The notes: a model not told the origin generated them from the sequence alone. DNA of 18,613 nucleotides from Arthrobacter sp. (GCA_025464925.1 JAODMS010000125.1:1-18613); one strand, 5' to 3'. Counted from the first letter of the stretch, positions 6,426 through 14,634 are shown. Made by a program: numbers and translations.

Positions 6426-8084
6426 ATGACCGATAGTCGTCAGCCGAACGCGAATACCGCACCACAGAGCACCGATCGGCACTATTCTGAAAGTGCCGAA
6501 CCTTCGAAGGAGACCATGACCAGTCAGCCCAACCCCGGACCCGATGCAGCTTCGCAGGACATGAGTCCTGAGGAAATCCAGGCTGTTATCGACCGGATCC
6601 TCTCCAAGGACACCCCTGCCCGGAACGCTGCCCCCGGTGCTGGCGAGTCCACGACGATGCTCGGCAAGGCCCAGGCCATCTCCGCCGTGGATGAGGAATA
6701 CCCGAATTACGACGGCGACCAGCAGGACCTGGAGGAACGGCACGCCAGGCGCCGCACCGTCGGCCTGTCCACCGAACTCGAAGACGTCACCGAAGTCGAA
6801 TACCGCCAACTGCGCCTCGAGCGGGTCGTGCTGGCCGGACTCTGGTCCGAGGGAACACTTGCGGACGCCGAAAACTCGTTGCGCGAACTCGCGGCCCTGG
6901 CCGAGACTGCCGGCTCAGAGGTCCTCGACGGCATGGTGCAGCGGCGGGCCAAGCCCGACCCCGGCACCTTCCTTGGCTCCGGCAAGGCCCAGGAGCTCAA
7001 AGACATCGTGATGTCCACCGGTGCTGACACCGTGGTCGTGGATGCCGAGTTGGCCCCGTCCCAGCGGCGTGGCCTGGAAGACATCGTCAAGGTCAAGGTC
7101 ATCGACCGGACGGGCCTGATCCTGGACATCTTCGCCCAGCACGCCAAGAGCCGCGAGGGCAAGGCCCAGGTCGAACTGGCCCAGCTCGAATACCTGCTCC
7201 CGCGCCTGCGCGGCTGGGGCGAGTCGATGTCCCGCCAGGCCGGTGGCCAGGTGGGTGGCGCCGCTGCCGGCATGGGTTCGCGTGGTCCCGGTGAAACCAA
7301 GATCGAACTGGATCGCCGCAGGATCCGCACCCGGATGGCCAAGCTGCGCCGTGAAATCGCGGCCATGAAGCCGGCCCGGGAGACCAAACGCGCCAACCGC
7401 CGTCGTAATGCAGTCCCTTCGGTGGCGATCGCCGGATACACCAACGCCGGCAAATCCTCGCTGCTGAACCGGCTGACCGACGCCGGGGTCCTGGTGGAGA
7501 ACGCACTGTTCGCCACCCTTGACCCGACCGTCCGCAAGGCCGAGACCTCGGACGGGTTGGGCTACACCCTCGCTGACACCGTCGGGTTCGTCCGCTCGCT
7601 GCCCACCCAGCTCGTGGAGGCCTTCCGCTCCACCCTGGAAGAGGTCGCCGATGCGGACCTGATCCTGCACGTCGTGGATGTCTCCCATCCTGATCCGGAG
7701 GGGCAGATTGCCGCGGTTCGGTCGGTATTCAGCGAAGTCGACGCGCGCAAGGTGCCGGAGATCATCGTCCTGAACAAGGCCGACGCCGCCGATCCCTTCG
7801 TGATCGAACGGCTCAAGCAGCGGGAGCCGCGCCACATTGTGGTGTCGGCACGCACGGGCGAGGGTATTCCGGAACTGCTGAAGGCCATCAGCGAAAGTAT
7901 CCCGCGGCCCAGCGTGAAGCTGGAACTGCTGATCCCGTACGACCGCGGCGATCTGCTCAGCAAACTGCACGAAACCGATGCCGAAATCCTCAGCCTCGAC
8001 CATGAGGAAACCGGCACCCGTGCCGTGGTGATGGTACGCGAAGGCCTCGCCGCTGAACTGGATTCGTTCATCGTCAATGACTGA
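6426..8084 (+). CDS. hflX: GTPase HflX
   Basis: HflX is a ribosome-associated GTPase that splits stalled or stressed 70S ribosomes. The 552-residue reading has the N-terminal HflX domain (about 130-325, with GPGETKIELDRRRIRTR at 287-303) and the G domain: G1 GYTNAGKS at 337-344, G3 DTVGF at 384-388 and G4 NKAD at 450-453. The C-terminal domain ends near the stop. The ATG at 6426 follows AGGAGG by 5 nt. A second in-frame ATG at 6516, preceded by GAAGGAG at 6506-6512, would give 522 residues; the first 120 or so residues are a poorly conserved tail, so either start is possible. The stop overlaps the helicase start by 8 nt, indicating translational coupling. Confidence 0.96.
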   Translation: MTDSRQPNANTAPQSTDRHYSESAEPSKETMTSQPNPGPDAASQDMSPEEIQAVIDRILSKDTPARNAAPGAGESTTMLGKAQAISAVDEEYPNYDGDQQDLEERHARRRTVGLSTELEDVTEVEYRQLRLERVVLAGLWSEGTLADAENSLRELAALAETAGSEVLDGMVQRRAKPDPGTFLGSGKAQELKDIVMSTGADTVVVDAELAPSQRRGLEDIVKVKVIDRTGLILDIFAQHAKSREGKAQVELAQLEYLLPRLRGWGESMSRQAGGQVGGAAAGMGSRGPGETKIELDRRRIRTRMAKLRREIAAMKPARETKRANRRRNAVPSVAIAGYTNAGKSSLLNRLTDAGVLVENALFATLDPTVRKAETSDGLGYTLADTVGFVRSLPTQLVEAFRSTLEEVADADLILHVVDVSHPDPEGQIAAVRSVFSEVDARKVPEIIVLNKADAADPFVIERLKQREPRHIVVSARTGEGIPELLKAISESIPRPSVKLELLIPYDRGDLLSKLHETDAEILSLDHEETGTRAVVMVREGLAAELDSFIVND

Positions 8085-10206
8085 ACCAGCGGTAACCGGA
8101 GCGGACACAGGGGTGGACGGTTCAGCAGGAAATGCATCCGAAGGAAACGCTCCAGCACCGGATGAGGGGCCGGCGGGCGAGCAGTTCGTCGTCGAACTGC
8201 TCGACCGTGCCGTTTCCGGCATGGGCGGCCAGAGCCGCAGCGGCCAGCACGAAATGGCCCGGCAGGTGGCACGCGCGATTGACAGCGGCGACCACCTGCT
8301 GGTCCAGGCCGGAACCGGCACCGGCAAGTCCCTGGCGTACCTGATTCCGCTGATCGCCCATTCGCTGGTCAGTGACAAGCCCACCCTGGTCTCCACCGCC
8401 ACCCTGGCCCTGCAGACCCAGATCGTGGGCCGCGACCTGCCCCGGCTGCTCAAGACCATTACTCCTGCCCTGGAACGGCCCGTGAAGGTCGCCCTCGTCA
8501 AGGGCCGCTCCAACTACGTCTGCCGGCACAAGCTCGAGGGCGGCTTCCCCTCCGAGGAACCCTCCGAGGGCCAGCTCTTCTCGCTCGGCGAGGACACGTC
8601 CGTGCCGCACTTCGCTGCGGCCATGGGCGGCCCGTCCTCGCAGCTGGGCAAGGAAGTCGTGCGGCTGCGTGAATGGGCCGAGGACACCGCCACCGGCGAC
8701 CGCGACGAACTCATGCCCGGCGTGACGGACCGTGCCTGGCGTCAGGTTTCCGTGACCTCGATGGAATGCCTGGGCGCGCAGAAGTGCCCCCTCGCGGCCG
8801 AATGCTTCAGTGAACTGGCCCGGCAGAACGCCGCCGACGCCGACGTCGTCGTCACCAACCACGCGATGCTGGCCGTGAGCGCCTTTGAGGGCCTGGCCGT
8901 GCTGCCCGACTATGATGTCGTCGTGGTGGACGAGGCCCACGAGCTCCAGGACCGGGTGACCGGCGCCGTTTCCGGCCAGCTCTCCGTGGCCATGGTGCAC
9001 GTCGCCGCCTCCGGGGCGCGCAAGCACACCGGCATCACCGTGGACGCGCTCAATAACGCCGCATCCAACCTTGAACTTGCCATTGAAGGCGTCCCCAGCG
9101 GGCTTCTGCCCCAGGGGCTCAACAGCGAACAGCTGGACTGCGTGGACCAGCTGCGGGATGCCTGCCGCGCCGCGCTCTCCGATTCCAAGGGGGACAGCGC
9201 CAACACGGCCGACGGCGGGCGCCAGCTCGCGCGGTCGCGGCTGCTGGTCATCCTGGAACTCTGCGAACGCCTGCTGGCGGCCCGCGAAAACCGCGAGGTG
9301 GTGTTGTTCTCCCGCAACAGCACCTTCGACCCGCAGCAGGGCTACTCGCAGCCGGACGAGACAGCACCGGCGCTGATCAATGTGGCTCCGCTGAGCGTGG
9401 CCGGGCGGCTGCGCGAGGGCCTCTTCGCGGACCACACCGTCATCCTGACCTCCGCAACGCTGGCGATCGGTTCCGCCTTCGAGCCCGCGGCCGGCGGCCT
9501 CGGACTCGTCGGCAGCGGCGCCCCCAGCTGGACCGGCGTCGACGTCGGCTCGCCCTTTGACTATCCGAAGCAGGGCATCCTGTACGTTGCCAAGCACCTG
9601 CCCAAGCCCGGACGCGGGGCTTCCCCGGAAGCCCTCGACGAACTTGAGCGGCTGATCCGGGCCTCCGGCGGCGGGGCACTGTGCCTCTTCTCCTCCCGGC
9701 GCGCGGCCGAGGAAGCAGCAGAAGCCATGCGGCCGCGGCTGGACATGGATATCCTGTGCCAGGGCGATTCGACCATGACCTCGCTCGTGCGGCAGTTCGC
9801 CGATGAAGCCGACACCTGCCTCTTCGGCACCATGTCGCTCTGGCAGGGCGTCGACGTTCCCGGGATCTCCTGCCGGCTGGTGGTCATCGACCGGATTCCG
9901 TTCCCGCGTCCGGATGACCCGCTGATGACGGCGCGCGCACGGGCTGTGGCCCAGGCCGGCGGCAACGGTTTCATGACCGTCTCGGCGACCCACGCCGCAA
10001 TCCGCCTTGCCCAGGGGGCCGGCCGGCTGATTCGTTCGACGGCGGACAAAGGCGTGGTGGCAGTGCTGGACTCCCGGCTGTCCACGGAACGCTACGGCGC
10101 TTTCCTCCGCGCAGCGCTGCCGCCGTTCTGGCCGACCACTGATCCTGGCATCGCCCTCGGGGCCCTGGAACGGCTCTCCAAGGAATCGGCCCAGGCGGCC
10201 AGCTAG
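8077..10206 (+). CDS. DinG/XPD-family ATP-dependent DNA helicase
   Basis: This is a superfamily 2 Fe-S helicase of the DinG/YoaA type, expected to unwind DNA 5' to 3' during repair of forks, R-loops or D-loops. In its 709 residues, Walker A AGTGTGKS is at 78-85 and DEAH at 285-288. Four cysteines (149, 231, 237 and 243) sit between them and would bind a 4Fe-4S cluster. The TSATLA motif and the C-terminal QGAGRLIRS arginine-finger motif are also present. The exonuclease domain found on some DinG proteins is absent. The gene overlaps hflX by 8 nt (ATGACTGA). No SOS box was found just upstream, so despite its neighbour lexA it is probably transcribed with hflX. The gene name dinG is plausible but not certain. 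Confidence 0.93.
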   Translation: MTEPAVTGADTGVDGSAGNASEGNAPAPDEGPAGEQFVVELLDRAVSGMGGQSRSGQHEMARQVARAIDSGDHLLVQAGTGTGKSLAYLIPLIAHSLVSDKPTLVSTATLALQTQIVGRDLPRLLKTITPALERPVKVALVKGRSNYVCRHKLEGGFPSEEPSEGQLFSLGEDTSVPHFAAAMGGPSSQLGKEVVRLREWAEDTATGDRDELMPGVTDRAWRQVSVTSMECLGAQKCPLAAECFSELARQNAADADVVVTNHAMLAVSAFEGLAVLPDYDVVVVDEAHELQDRVTGAVSGQLSVAMVHVAASGARKHTGITVDALNNAASNLELAIEGVPSGLLPQGLNSEQLDCVDQLRDACRAALSDSKGDSANTADGGRQLARSRLLVILELCERLLAARENREVVLFSRNSTFDPQQGYSQPDETAPALINVAPLSVAGRLREGLFADHTVILTSATLAIGSAFEPAAGGLGLVGSGAPSWTGVDVGSPFDYPKQGILYVAKHLPKPGRGASPEALDELERLIRASGGGALCLFSSRRAAEEAAEAMRPRLDMDILCQGDSTMTSLVRQFADEADTCLFGTMSLWQGVDVPGISCRLVVIDRIPFPRPDDPLMTARARAVAQAGGNGFMTVSATHAAIRLAQGAGRLIRSTADKGVVAVLDSRLSTERYGAFLRAALPPFWPTTDPGIALGALERLSKESAQAAS

Positions 10207-10224
10207 GGCAGCGCGGGAGCAGGA

Positions 10225-10267
10225 ACGCAAAGGTCCCCGGCCGGATTACCGGCGGGGACCTTTGCGT
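10225..10267. terminator. Bidirectional terminator between helicase gene and lexA
   Basis: ACGCAAAGGTCCCC at 10225-10238 pairs exactly with 10254-10267. An inner stem GCCGG/CCGGC (10240-10244 with 10249-10253) and an ATTA loop extend it to 19 bp with one bulged G. It lies between the convergent stops at 10206 and 10306, and the AAA/TTT in each arm gives a short U tract in both directions. Confidence 0.9.
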
Positions 10268-10305
10268 CAGGTGCTGGCGGTCCCGGGTGTTCCCGGGCGC
10301 CGGTG

Positions 10306-11055
10306 TCAGAGGGAGCGCAGGACCGAGACGACTTTGCCCATGATGACGGCGTGGTCGCCGAGGATGGGCTCGAACTGGGTGTTTTGCGGGAGGAGCCAGG
10401 TGTGGCCGTCCCGCTGGCGGAACGTCTTGACCGTAGCCTCGTCGTCCAGCAGTGCGGCAACGATGTCGCCGTTGATCGCATCGACCTGCCGGCGGACGAC
10501 GACCCAGTCGCCGTCGCAGATCGCGGCATCGATCATGGAGTCTCCGGCCACCTTCAGCATGAAGAGTTCGCCGTGGCCCACAAGCTGGCGCGGCAGGGGC
10601 ATGACGTCCTCCACCACCTGGTCGGCCAGGATGGGCCCGCCGGCGGCAATGCGGCCGACCAGGGGCACCATGGCGGTATCCGTGGCGCTGGCAAGCTCCG
10701 AAACGGTCCGCCCTCCGGCGGCCCGCAGGCTGCTCGATTTTTCCACTCCTGAAACCCTGGTGGTTCCCTCATCCAGGGTCAGCGGCATGAGGACTTCCAT
10801 GGCACGCGGCCGCTTGGGGTCGCGCCGGAGGTAGCCGAGCTTCTCAAGCTGCGAAAGCTGGTGGGTGACGCTGGACAGGCTGGCGAGCCCTACGGTGTCG
10901 CCGATCTCGCGCATGGACGGCGGGTAGCCCTTGTCCGTCACGGACCGCTGGATGGTTTCCAGGATTTTCTTTTGCCGGATGGTGAGGCTCTTGGGGGCCC
11001 GGGCGGGCTGAGGGCTCCGCTGCGCGGCCCGTCCGCCCGTGGCTTGTGCTGCCAT
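10306..11055 (-). CDS. lexA: LexA repressor, SOS response
   Basis: LexA represses SOS genes and cleaves itself when RecA filaments form. The 249-residue reading has an N-terminal winged helix ([12 protein letters not shown] onward, with [30 protein letters not shown]), the Ala138-Gly139 cleavage site in RIAAGGP, catalytic Ser173 in AGDSM and Lys210 in ATVKTF. The ATG at 11055 has a plausible but distant GGAAAGG. A TTG at 11064 would add three residues but sits only about 2 nt from the same AAAGG. An N-terminal tail of about 25 residues is typical for actinobacterial LexA. The promoter carries an SOS box, so autoregulation is expected. Confidence 0.96.
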   Translation of the reverse strand: MAAQATGGRAAQRSPQPARAPKSLTIRQKKILETIQRSVTDKGYPPSMREIGDTVGLASLSSVTHQLSQLEKLGYLRRDPKRPRAMEVLMPLTLDEGTTRVSGVEKSSSLRAAGGRTVSELASATDTAMVPLVGRIAAGGPILADQVVEDVMPLPRQLVGHGELFMLKVAGDSMIDAAICDGDWVVVRRQVDAINGDIVAALLDDEATVKTFRQRDGHTWLLPQNTQFEPILGDHAVIMGKVVSVLRSL

Positions 11056-11170
11056 GTTCGCCAACGCCTTTCCAATCCGCCCGGCCGCTGTGGCTGCAGC
11101 TGCCGGGAACTTCCGGCCTGAAATGTCAGACCCTGCTGATCAACTGCAGAAGTGGTTGTTCTGTGACTCA

Positions 11171-11211
11171 AACGTAGGCCACCCGCACCGCTTTTTCAAA
11201 CATTTGTTCTA
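11171..11211 (-). promoter_or_regulatory. lexA promoter with SOS box
   Basis: On the minus strand, TTTGAA (11200-11195) and TACGTT (11176-11171) form -35 and -10 elements with an 18-bp spacer. The box TCAAACATTTGTTCTA, read on the plus strand at 11196-11211, matches the consensus at 10 of 12 positions and overlaps the -35. This is the standard autorepression arrangement. Confidence 0.7.
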
Positions 11212-11262
11212 GCGAGTCTCGACAATGTTCGTTCATAAGTGCTAAAACAGAACAAGGCGGAT

Positions 11263-11278
11263 TCGAAAATGTGTTCGA
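11263..11278 (+). promoter_or_regulatory. Near-perfect SOS box upstream of LysM gene
   Basis: TCGAAAATGTGTTCGA matches TCGAAC-N4-GTTCGA at 11 of 12 positions. The dyad extends outward: GGCGGATTCGAA at 11256-11267 is complementary to 11274-11286 with one extra T. It lies 118 nt before the LysM start and 52 nt beyond the lexA box, so it most likely serves the LysM gene and may help repress lexA. Confidence 0.8.
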
Positions 11279-11289
11279 ATTCCGCCGGT

Positions 11290-11323
11290 TCGAACACCGC
11301 ACCATCTTCGGTTTTATGTTCGA
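11290..11323 (+). promoter_or_regulatory. LysM gene promoter candidate with degenerate SOS box
   Basis: CGAACA at 11291-11296 and TATGTT at 11315-11320 form possible -35 and -10 boxes with an 18-bp spacer. A degenerate SOS box TCGGTTTTATGTTCGA (11308-11323, 9 of 12 matches) overlaps the -10. Other -10 choices further downstream (TACGTT near 11348) cannot be excluded. Confidence 0.35.
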
Positions 11324-11395
11324 AGGTTACGTCGGTTAGCGGCAGGTACGTTCCGTCCGCCGGGCGGCAAAGTAAGGTCCAGGAGGGCTCAGTTC

Positions 11396-11824
11396 ATGTC
11401 AGCAGCAAGCGCGTTTTCCAACACGTCCGGCCGGTACGGCTCATTCGGGCGGGGCGGTCCCGAGGATGGCTCCTCCCAGGTTGCGCCCGCCGCCGCTGCA
11501 CGTGCCAAGCAGGCGCCGCTCAGGCTGACCCGGCGGGGCAGGTTTGTCTGCTTCGGGGTGCCGCTGATACTGCTGGCCGCGCTTCTTCTCTCGTTCAGCG
11601 GATTCCTCAACGCCCCAGCGAAGGCAGCGGACTCTGCCTCCGGACTGGTGCCGGCCGCCACCGTGTCCGTGACGGTCCAACCCGGGGAGTCCCTGTGGGC
11701 CATCGCCGGTACGGTGGCACCCGAGCGCGACCCCCGGGACGTCGTTGCCGACATCGTCCAGCTCAACAACCTGGACGACGCGCGTGTGATGCCGGGCCAG
11801 GAGCTCTTTGTTTCGTCCAGATAG
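11396..11824 (+). CDS. Membrane-anchored LysM protein, likely SOS-induced division inhibitor
   Basis: The 142-residue protein has a basic, low-complexity N-terminus (1-49), one transmembrane segment at about 50-70 (FVCFGVPLILLAALLLSFSGF) and a LysM peptidoglycan-binding domain at about 91-140, starting VTVQPGESLWAIA and ending VMPGQELFV. It would sit in the membrane with LysM outside. Gene position, size and architecture match Rv2719c of M. tuberculosis and DivS of Corynebacterium, both divergent from lexA and SOS-induced blockers of division, and functionally B. subtilis YneA. AGGAGG at 11381-11386 sets the ATG. The strong SOS box at 11263-11278 supports damage induction. The division role is inferred from synteny. 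Confidence 0.88.
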   Translation: MSAASAFSNTSGRYGSFGRGGPEDGSSQVAPAAAARAKQAPLRLTRRGRFVCFGVPLILLAALLLSFSGFLNAPAKAADSASGLVPAATVSVTVQPGESLWAIAGTVAPERDPRDVVADIVQLNNLDDARVMPGQELFVSSR

Positions 11825-11890
11825 CCCTGCACGGAGGCCCCCGGGGCGGGCCGTGGGCGTCACAGTTTCAGGCCCCGCCGTCGTTCCACT

Positions 11891-11896
11891 TAAACT
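11891..11896 (+). promoter_or_regulatory. hisC leaderless-type -10 box
   Basis: TAAACT fits TANNNT and ends exactly 6 nt before the GTG at 11903. TTTCAG at 11866-11871 (19-bp spacer) is only a weak -35. GGGG directly abuts the start codon and is too close to serve as a ribosome site. Confidence 0.55.
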
Positions 11897-11902
11897 GTTG
11901 GG

Positions 11903-13021
11903 GTGACTGATCAGTTAGAGCGCCTCAACCGACTGCCCCTCCGGACCAATCTGCAGGGGCTCCGCCCGTACGGTGCGCCCCAGCTGGACGTCCCCATCCT
12001 GCTCAATGTCAACGAAAACACCCACGGCGTTCCGGCCGACGTCCGTGCGGCCATCTCCGAGGCGGTGACGGCCGCCGCAGTAGGCCTGAACCGCTATCCG
12101 GACCGCGAATTCACCGAACTTCGCGAAGCCCTGGCAGAGTATCTCGGCCACGGGCTCGACGCCGACAACGTGTGGGCAGCGAACGGCTCCAACGAGGTGC
12201 TCCAGCAGATTCTGCAGGCCTTCGGCGGCCCGGGTCGAACTGCCCTCGGGTTCCCTCCCACATATTCGATGTACCCGCTGCTGGCCGCCGGCACGGACAC
12301 GGAATACGTCGCGGGCGTACGCGCCGGGGACTACGGGCTCAGCGCGGACTCCGCAGCGCGGCAGGTCCGCGAACTGCAGCCGAACGTCGTCTTCCTGTGC
12401 TCGCCGAACAACCCCACCGGTACCGGCCTTGGCCTTGACGTCGTGGAGGCTGTCTACGCCGCCGGCGAAGCCAGCCAGACCATCGTGATCGTTGACGAGG
12501 CCTACCACGAGTTCGCCCACGAAGGGACGCCCAGCGCCCTTACCTTGCTGCCCGGCAGGGAACGGCTCATCGTCTCGCGCACCATGAGCAAGGCCTTCGC
12601 CCTGGCCGGCGCGCGGCTGGGCTACATGGCCGCGGCCCCCGAGGTCACCGACGCCCTGCGCCTGGTCCGGCTGCCCTACCACCTGTCAGCCATCACCCAG
12701 GCCGCCGCCCTGGCCGCCCTGCAGCACCGCGAGGCGCTGATGGCCGACGTCGAGGACATCAAGCGCCAGCGGGACCGGATCGTGTCCGAACTCCAGCGGA
12801 TGGGACTCAAGCCGGCGGCGTCGGATTCCAACTTTGTCTTCTTCGGCGGAGTCGAGAACCCGCACCAGGTCTGGCAGGGGCTGCTGGACGCCGGAGTCCT
12901 CATCCGCGACGTCGGCATCCCCGGCCACCTCCGGGTGACAGCCGGCACTGAGACGGAAACCACAGCGTTCCTTGAGGCCCTCGAACGGATCCTGACCCGT
13001 TCCGCAACGCTGCAGGCCTAG
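11903..13021 (+). CDS. hisC: Histidinol-phosphate aminotransferase HisC
   Basis: HisC is a PLP-dependent class II aminotransferase that converts imidazole acetol-phosphate to histidinol-phosphate using glutamate. The 372-residue protein shows LNVNENTHG at 34-42, NRYPDREF at 63-70, SPNNPTG at 167-173, DEAYHEF at 198-204, and the Schiff-base Lys230 in SRTMSKAFALAGARLGY. The GTG start is set by the leaderless-type -10 box. hisB follows 54 nt downstream and the gene probably opens a his transcript; hisD, often placed just before hisC in actinobacteria, is not here. Confidence 0.96.
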   Translation: MTDQLERLNRLPLRTNLQGLRPYGAPQLDVPILLNVNENTHGVPADVRAAISEAVTAAAVGLNRYPDREFTELREALAEYLGHGLDADNVWAANGSNEVLQQILQAFGGPGRTALGFPPTYSMYPLLAAGTDTEYVAGVRAGDYGLSADSAARQVRELQPNVVFLCSPNNPTGTGLGLDVVEAVYAAGEASQTIVIVDEAYHEFAHEGTPSALTLLPGRERLIVSRTMSKAFALAGARLGYMAAAPEVTDALRLVRLPYHLSAITQAAALAALQHREALMADVEDIKRQRDRIVSELQRMGLKPAASDSNFVFFGGVENPHQVWQGLLDAGVLIRDVGIPGHLRVTAGTETETTAFLEALERILTRSATLQA

Positions 13022-13075
13022 ACTTAAAGCCAGAGCGAGACAGCACCACGCCTTCTTCCAAAGGACAACAGCCAC

Positions 13076-13702
13076 ATGAGCCACCCCGGATCAACCGTTG
13101 CCGAGGCCCGCACCGCACGCCTGGAACGGACCACCAGCGAGTCATCCGTCCTGGTCGAGATCAACCTGGACGGCACCGGTGTCTCGGACATCAGCACCTC
13201 GGTTCCCTTCTACGACCACATGCTGACGGCGCTGAGCAAGCATTCCCTGATCGACATGACGGTCAAGGCCACCGGCGATACGCACATCGATGTCCACCAC
13301 ACCGTGGAGGACGTCGCCATCACCTTCGGCGAGGTCCTGCGCACCGCCCTCGGTAATAAGGCAGGCATCCGGCGGTTCGGCGAAGCGACAGTACCGCTGG
13401 ACGAAGCCCTCGCCTCCGCCGTCGTCGACGTCTCGGGGCGGCCGTACCTGGTGCACGGGGGAGAGCCGGCGGGCCAGGAATACCACCTGATCGGCGGCCA
13501 CTTCACGGGTTCCCTGACCCGCCACGTCTTCGAGGCCATCACCCTGCACGCCGGGATCTGCCTGCACATGAACGTCACCGCCGGCCGGGACCCCCACCAC
13601 ATTGTGGAGGCCCAGTTCAAGGCCTTCGCCCGCGCCCTGCGGGCGGCCGTGGAGCCGGATCCCCGCGTCGAGGGAATTCCGTCCACCAAGGGCGCGCTGT
13701 GA
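13076..13702 (+). CDS. hisB: Imidazoleglycerol-phosphate dehydratase HisB
   Basis: HisB dehydrates imidazole glycerol phosphate to imidazole acetol phosphate, the substrate of HisC. This is the monofunctional form (208 residues), without the phosphatase domain of enterobacterial HisB. The manganese-binding repeats are visible: FYDHML at 45-50, HHTVED at 74-79, HLIGGHF at 137-143 and [11 protein letters not shown] at 174-184. The ATG follows AAAGGA by about 11 nt. Its stop overlaps the hisH start (GTGA), which indicates coupled translation. Confidence 0.97.
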   Translation: MSHPGSTVAEARTARLERTTSESSVLVEINLDGTGVSDISTSVPFYDHMLTALSKHSLIDMTVKATGDTHIDVHHTVEDVAITFGEVLRTALGNKAGIRRFGEATVPLDEALASAVVDVSGRPYLVHGGEPAGQEYHLIGGHFTGSLTRHVFEAITLHAGICLHMNVTAGRDPHHIVEAQFKAFARALRAAVEPDPRVEGIPSTKGAL

Positions 13703-14475
13703 CCGGCAAAGTGCTCCGGGACGGAGCCATCATCGATCCGGCCGCCGGCCGGAAACCTGCCTCGCCCGAGGGCAAGCCCACCGTCACGGTGCTGGACTAC
13801 GGTTCCGGCAACGTCCGCTCGGCCGTCCGCGCCCTGGAGCGGGCCGGTGCCGAGGTTATCCTCAGCTCCAAGCCGGAGGACGTGCTCAACGCCGACGGCC
13901 TTGTGGTCCCCGGTGTCGGCGCCTTCGAGACGGTCATGCGCGAGCTCAAGGCCGTCGACGCCGTCCGCATGATCGGGCGCCGCGTCGCCGGCGGCCGGCC
14001 GGTGCTTGCAATCTGCGTCGGACTCCAGATCCTGTTCGAGGCCGGGGTGGAACACGGCACCGAAGTTGAGGGCATGGGGGAGTGGCCCGGCAAGGTCGAG
14101 CCGCTGCCCGCCGATGTCGTCCCGCACATGGGCTGGAACACCGTGACCGTGCCGGAGGGATCCAGGCTGTTCGCCGGCGTCGACAGCGAGCGCTTCTATT
14201 TCGTGCACTCCTACGGCGTCCAGAACTGGGACTTTGAGGTCATCCAGCCGCGCATGGCGGCGCCCCTGGTCACATGGTCGGAGCACGGAGCGCCCTTCAT
14301 CGCGGCCGTGGAAAACGGCCCCCTGTGCGCCACCCAGTTCCACCCGGAGAAGTCCGGCGACGCCGGGGCGCGCCTGCTGCGCAACTGGGTGGACGGCCTG
14401 CGCCCCGGTTCTCCAACGGCCGCACCCGCAACCGGCGATGCCGCCGGCACTGCCATGCCGGAACAGGGCGCCTAG
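13699..14475 (+). CDS. hisH: Imidazole glycerol phosphate synthase glutaminase subunit HisH
   Basis: HisH releases ammonia from glutamine for HisF, forming imidazole glycerol phosphate and AICAR. The 258-residue reading has the oxyanion-strand region [10 protein letters not shown] (71-80), nucleophile Cys106 in [11 protein letters not shown], and the His215/Glu217 pair in QFHPEKSG. Relative to the usual length of about 200-215, it has about 27 extra N-terminal residues before [10 protein letters not shown] and a Pro/Ala-rich C-terminal tail of about 25 residues. The GTG at 13699 is chosen for its 4-nt overlap with hisB; an in-frame GTG at 13711 or one nearer the core is possible. hisF is not in the window. 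Confidence 0.94.
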   Translation: MTGKVLRDGAIIDPAAGRKPASPEGKPTVTVLDYGSGNVRSAVRALERAGAEVILSSKPEDVLNADGLVVPGVGAFETVMRELKAVDAVRMIGRRVAGGRPVLAICVGLQILFEAGVEHGTEVEGMGEWPGKVEPLPADVVPHMGWNTVTVPEGSRLFAGVDSERFYFVHSYGVQNWDFEVIQPRMAAPLVTWSEHGAPFIAAVENGPLCATQFHPEKSGDAGARLLRNWVDGLRPGSPTAAPATGDAAGTAMPEQGA

Positions 14476-14634
14476 ATGTGGTCCCTCGTCCTCATGGGCC
14501 TCGCCGGCCTGCTGGTCGGCGGGGCGCTGTCCTTCCGGCAGCAGGGGAGCCCGCGCTGGGTTCCGATCCTGTTCTATGTCTTGGCCGGAATGTCGCTGCT
14601 GGCCGCCTATCTCCTGACGCTGCCGGGCACCTAG
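14476..14634 (+). CDS. Small two-helix membrane protein (52 aa)
   Basis: The ATG directly follows the hisH stop (TAG then ATG), and the frame encodes 52 residues. Two hydrophobic segments are evident: about 2-20 (WSLVLMGLAGLLVGGALSF) and about 30-49 (PILFYVLAGMSLLAAYLLTL), separated by a polar loop with RQQGSPRW. Codon choice has the strong third-position G/C of its neighbours, supporting a real gene. It resembles no named family that I can recall. Its position between hisH and priA suggests co-transcription with the his genes, but nothing in the sequence ties it to histidine synthesis. Confidence 0.7.
   Translation: MWSLVLMGLAGLLVGGALSFRQQGSPRWVPILFYVLAGMSLLAAYLLTLPGT

Noticed and set aside
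8000..8100. SOS box for the DinG-type helicase
   Set aside because: No GAAC-N4-GTTC-like sequence was found near the start, which overlaps hflX; transcription from the hflX promoter is more likely.
6915..8513. 532-residue open frame on the minus strand across hflX
   Set aside because: It overlaps the whole HflX G domain and the helicase start and is a codon-bias shadow.
8122..10230. 702-residue open frame on the minus strand across the helicase gene
   Set aside because: The plus strand encodes a complete helicase with all motifs; the antisense product is low-complexity and resembles no family.
11219..11232. TCGACAATGTTCGT as a further SOS box near lexA
   Set aside because: The half-sites are two bases too close together compared with the TCGAAC-N4-GTTCGA spacing.
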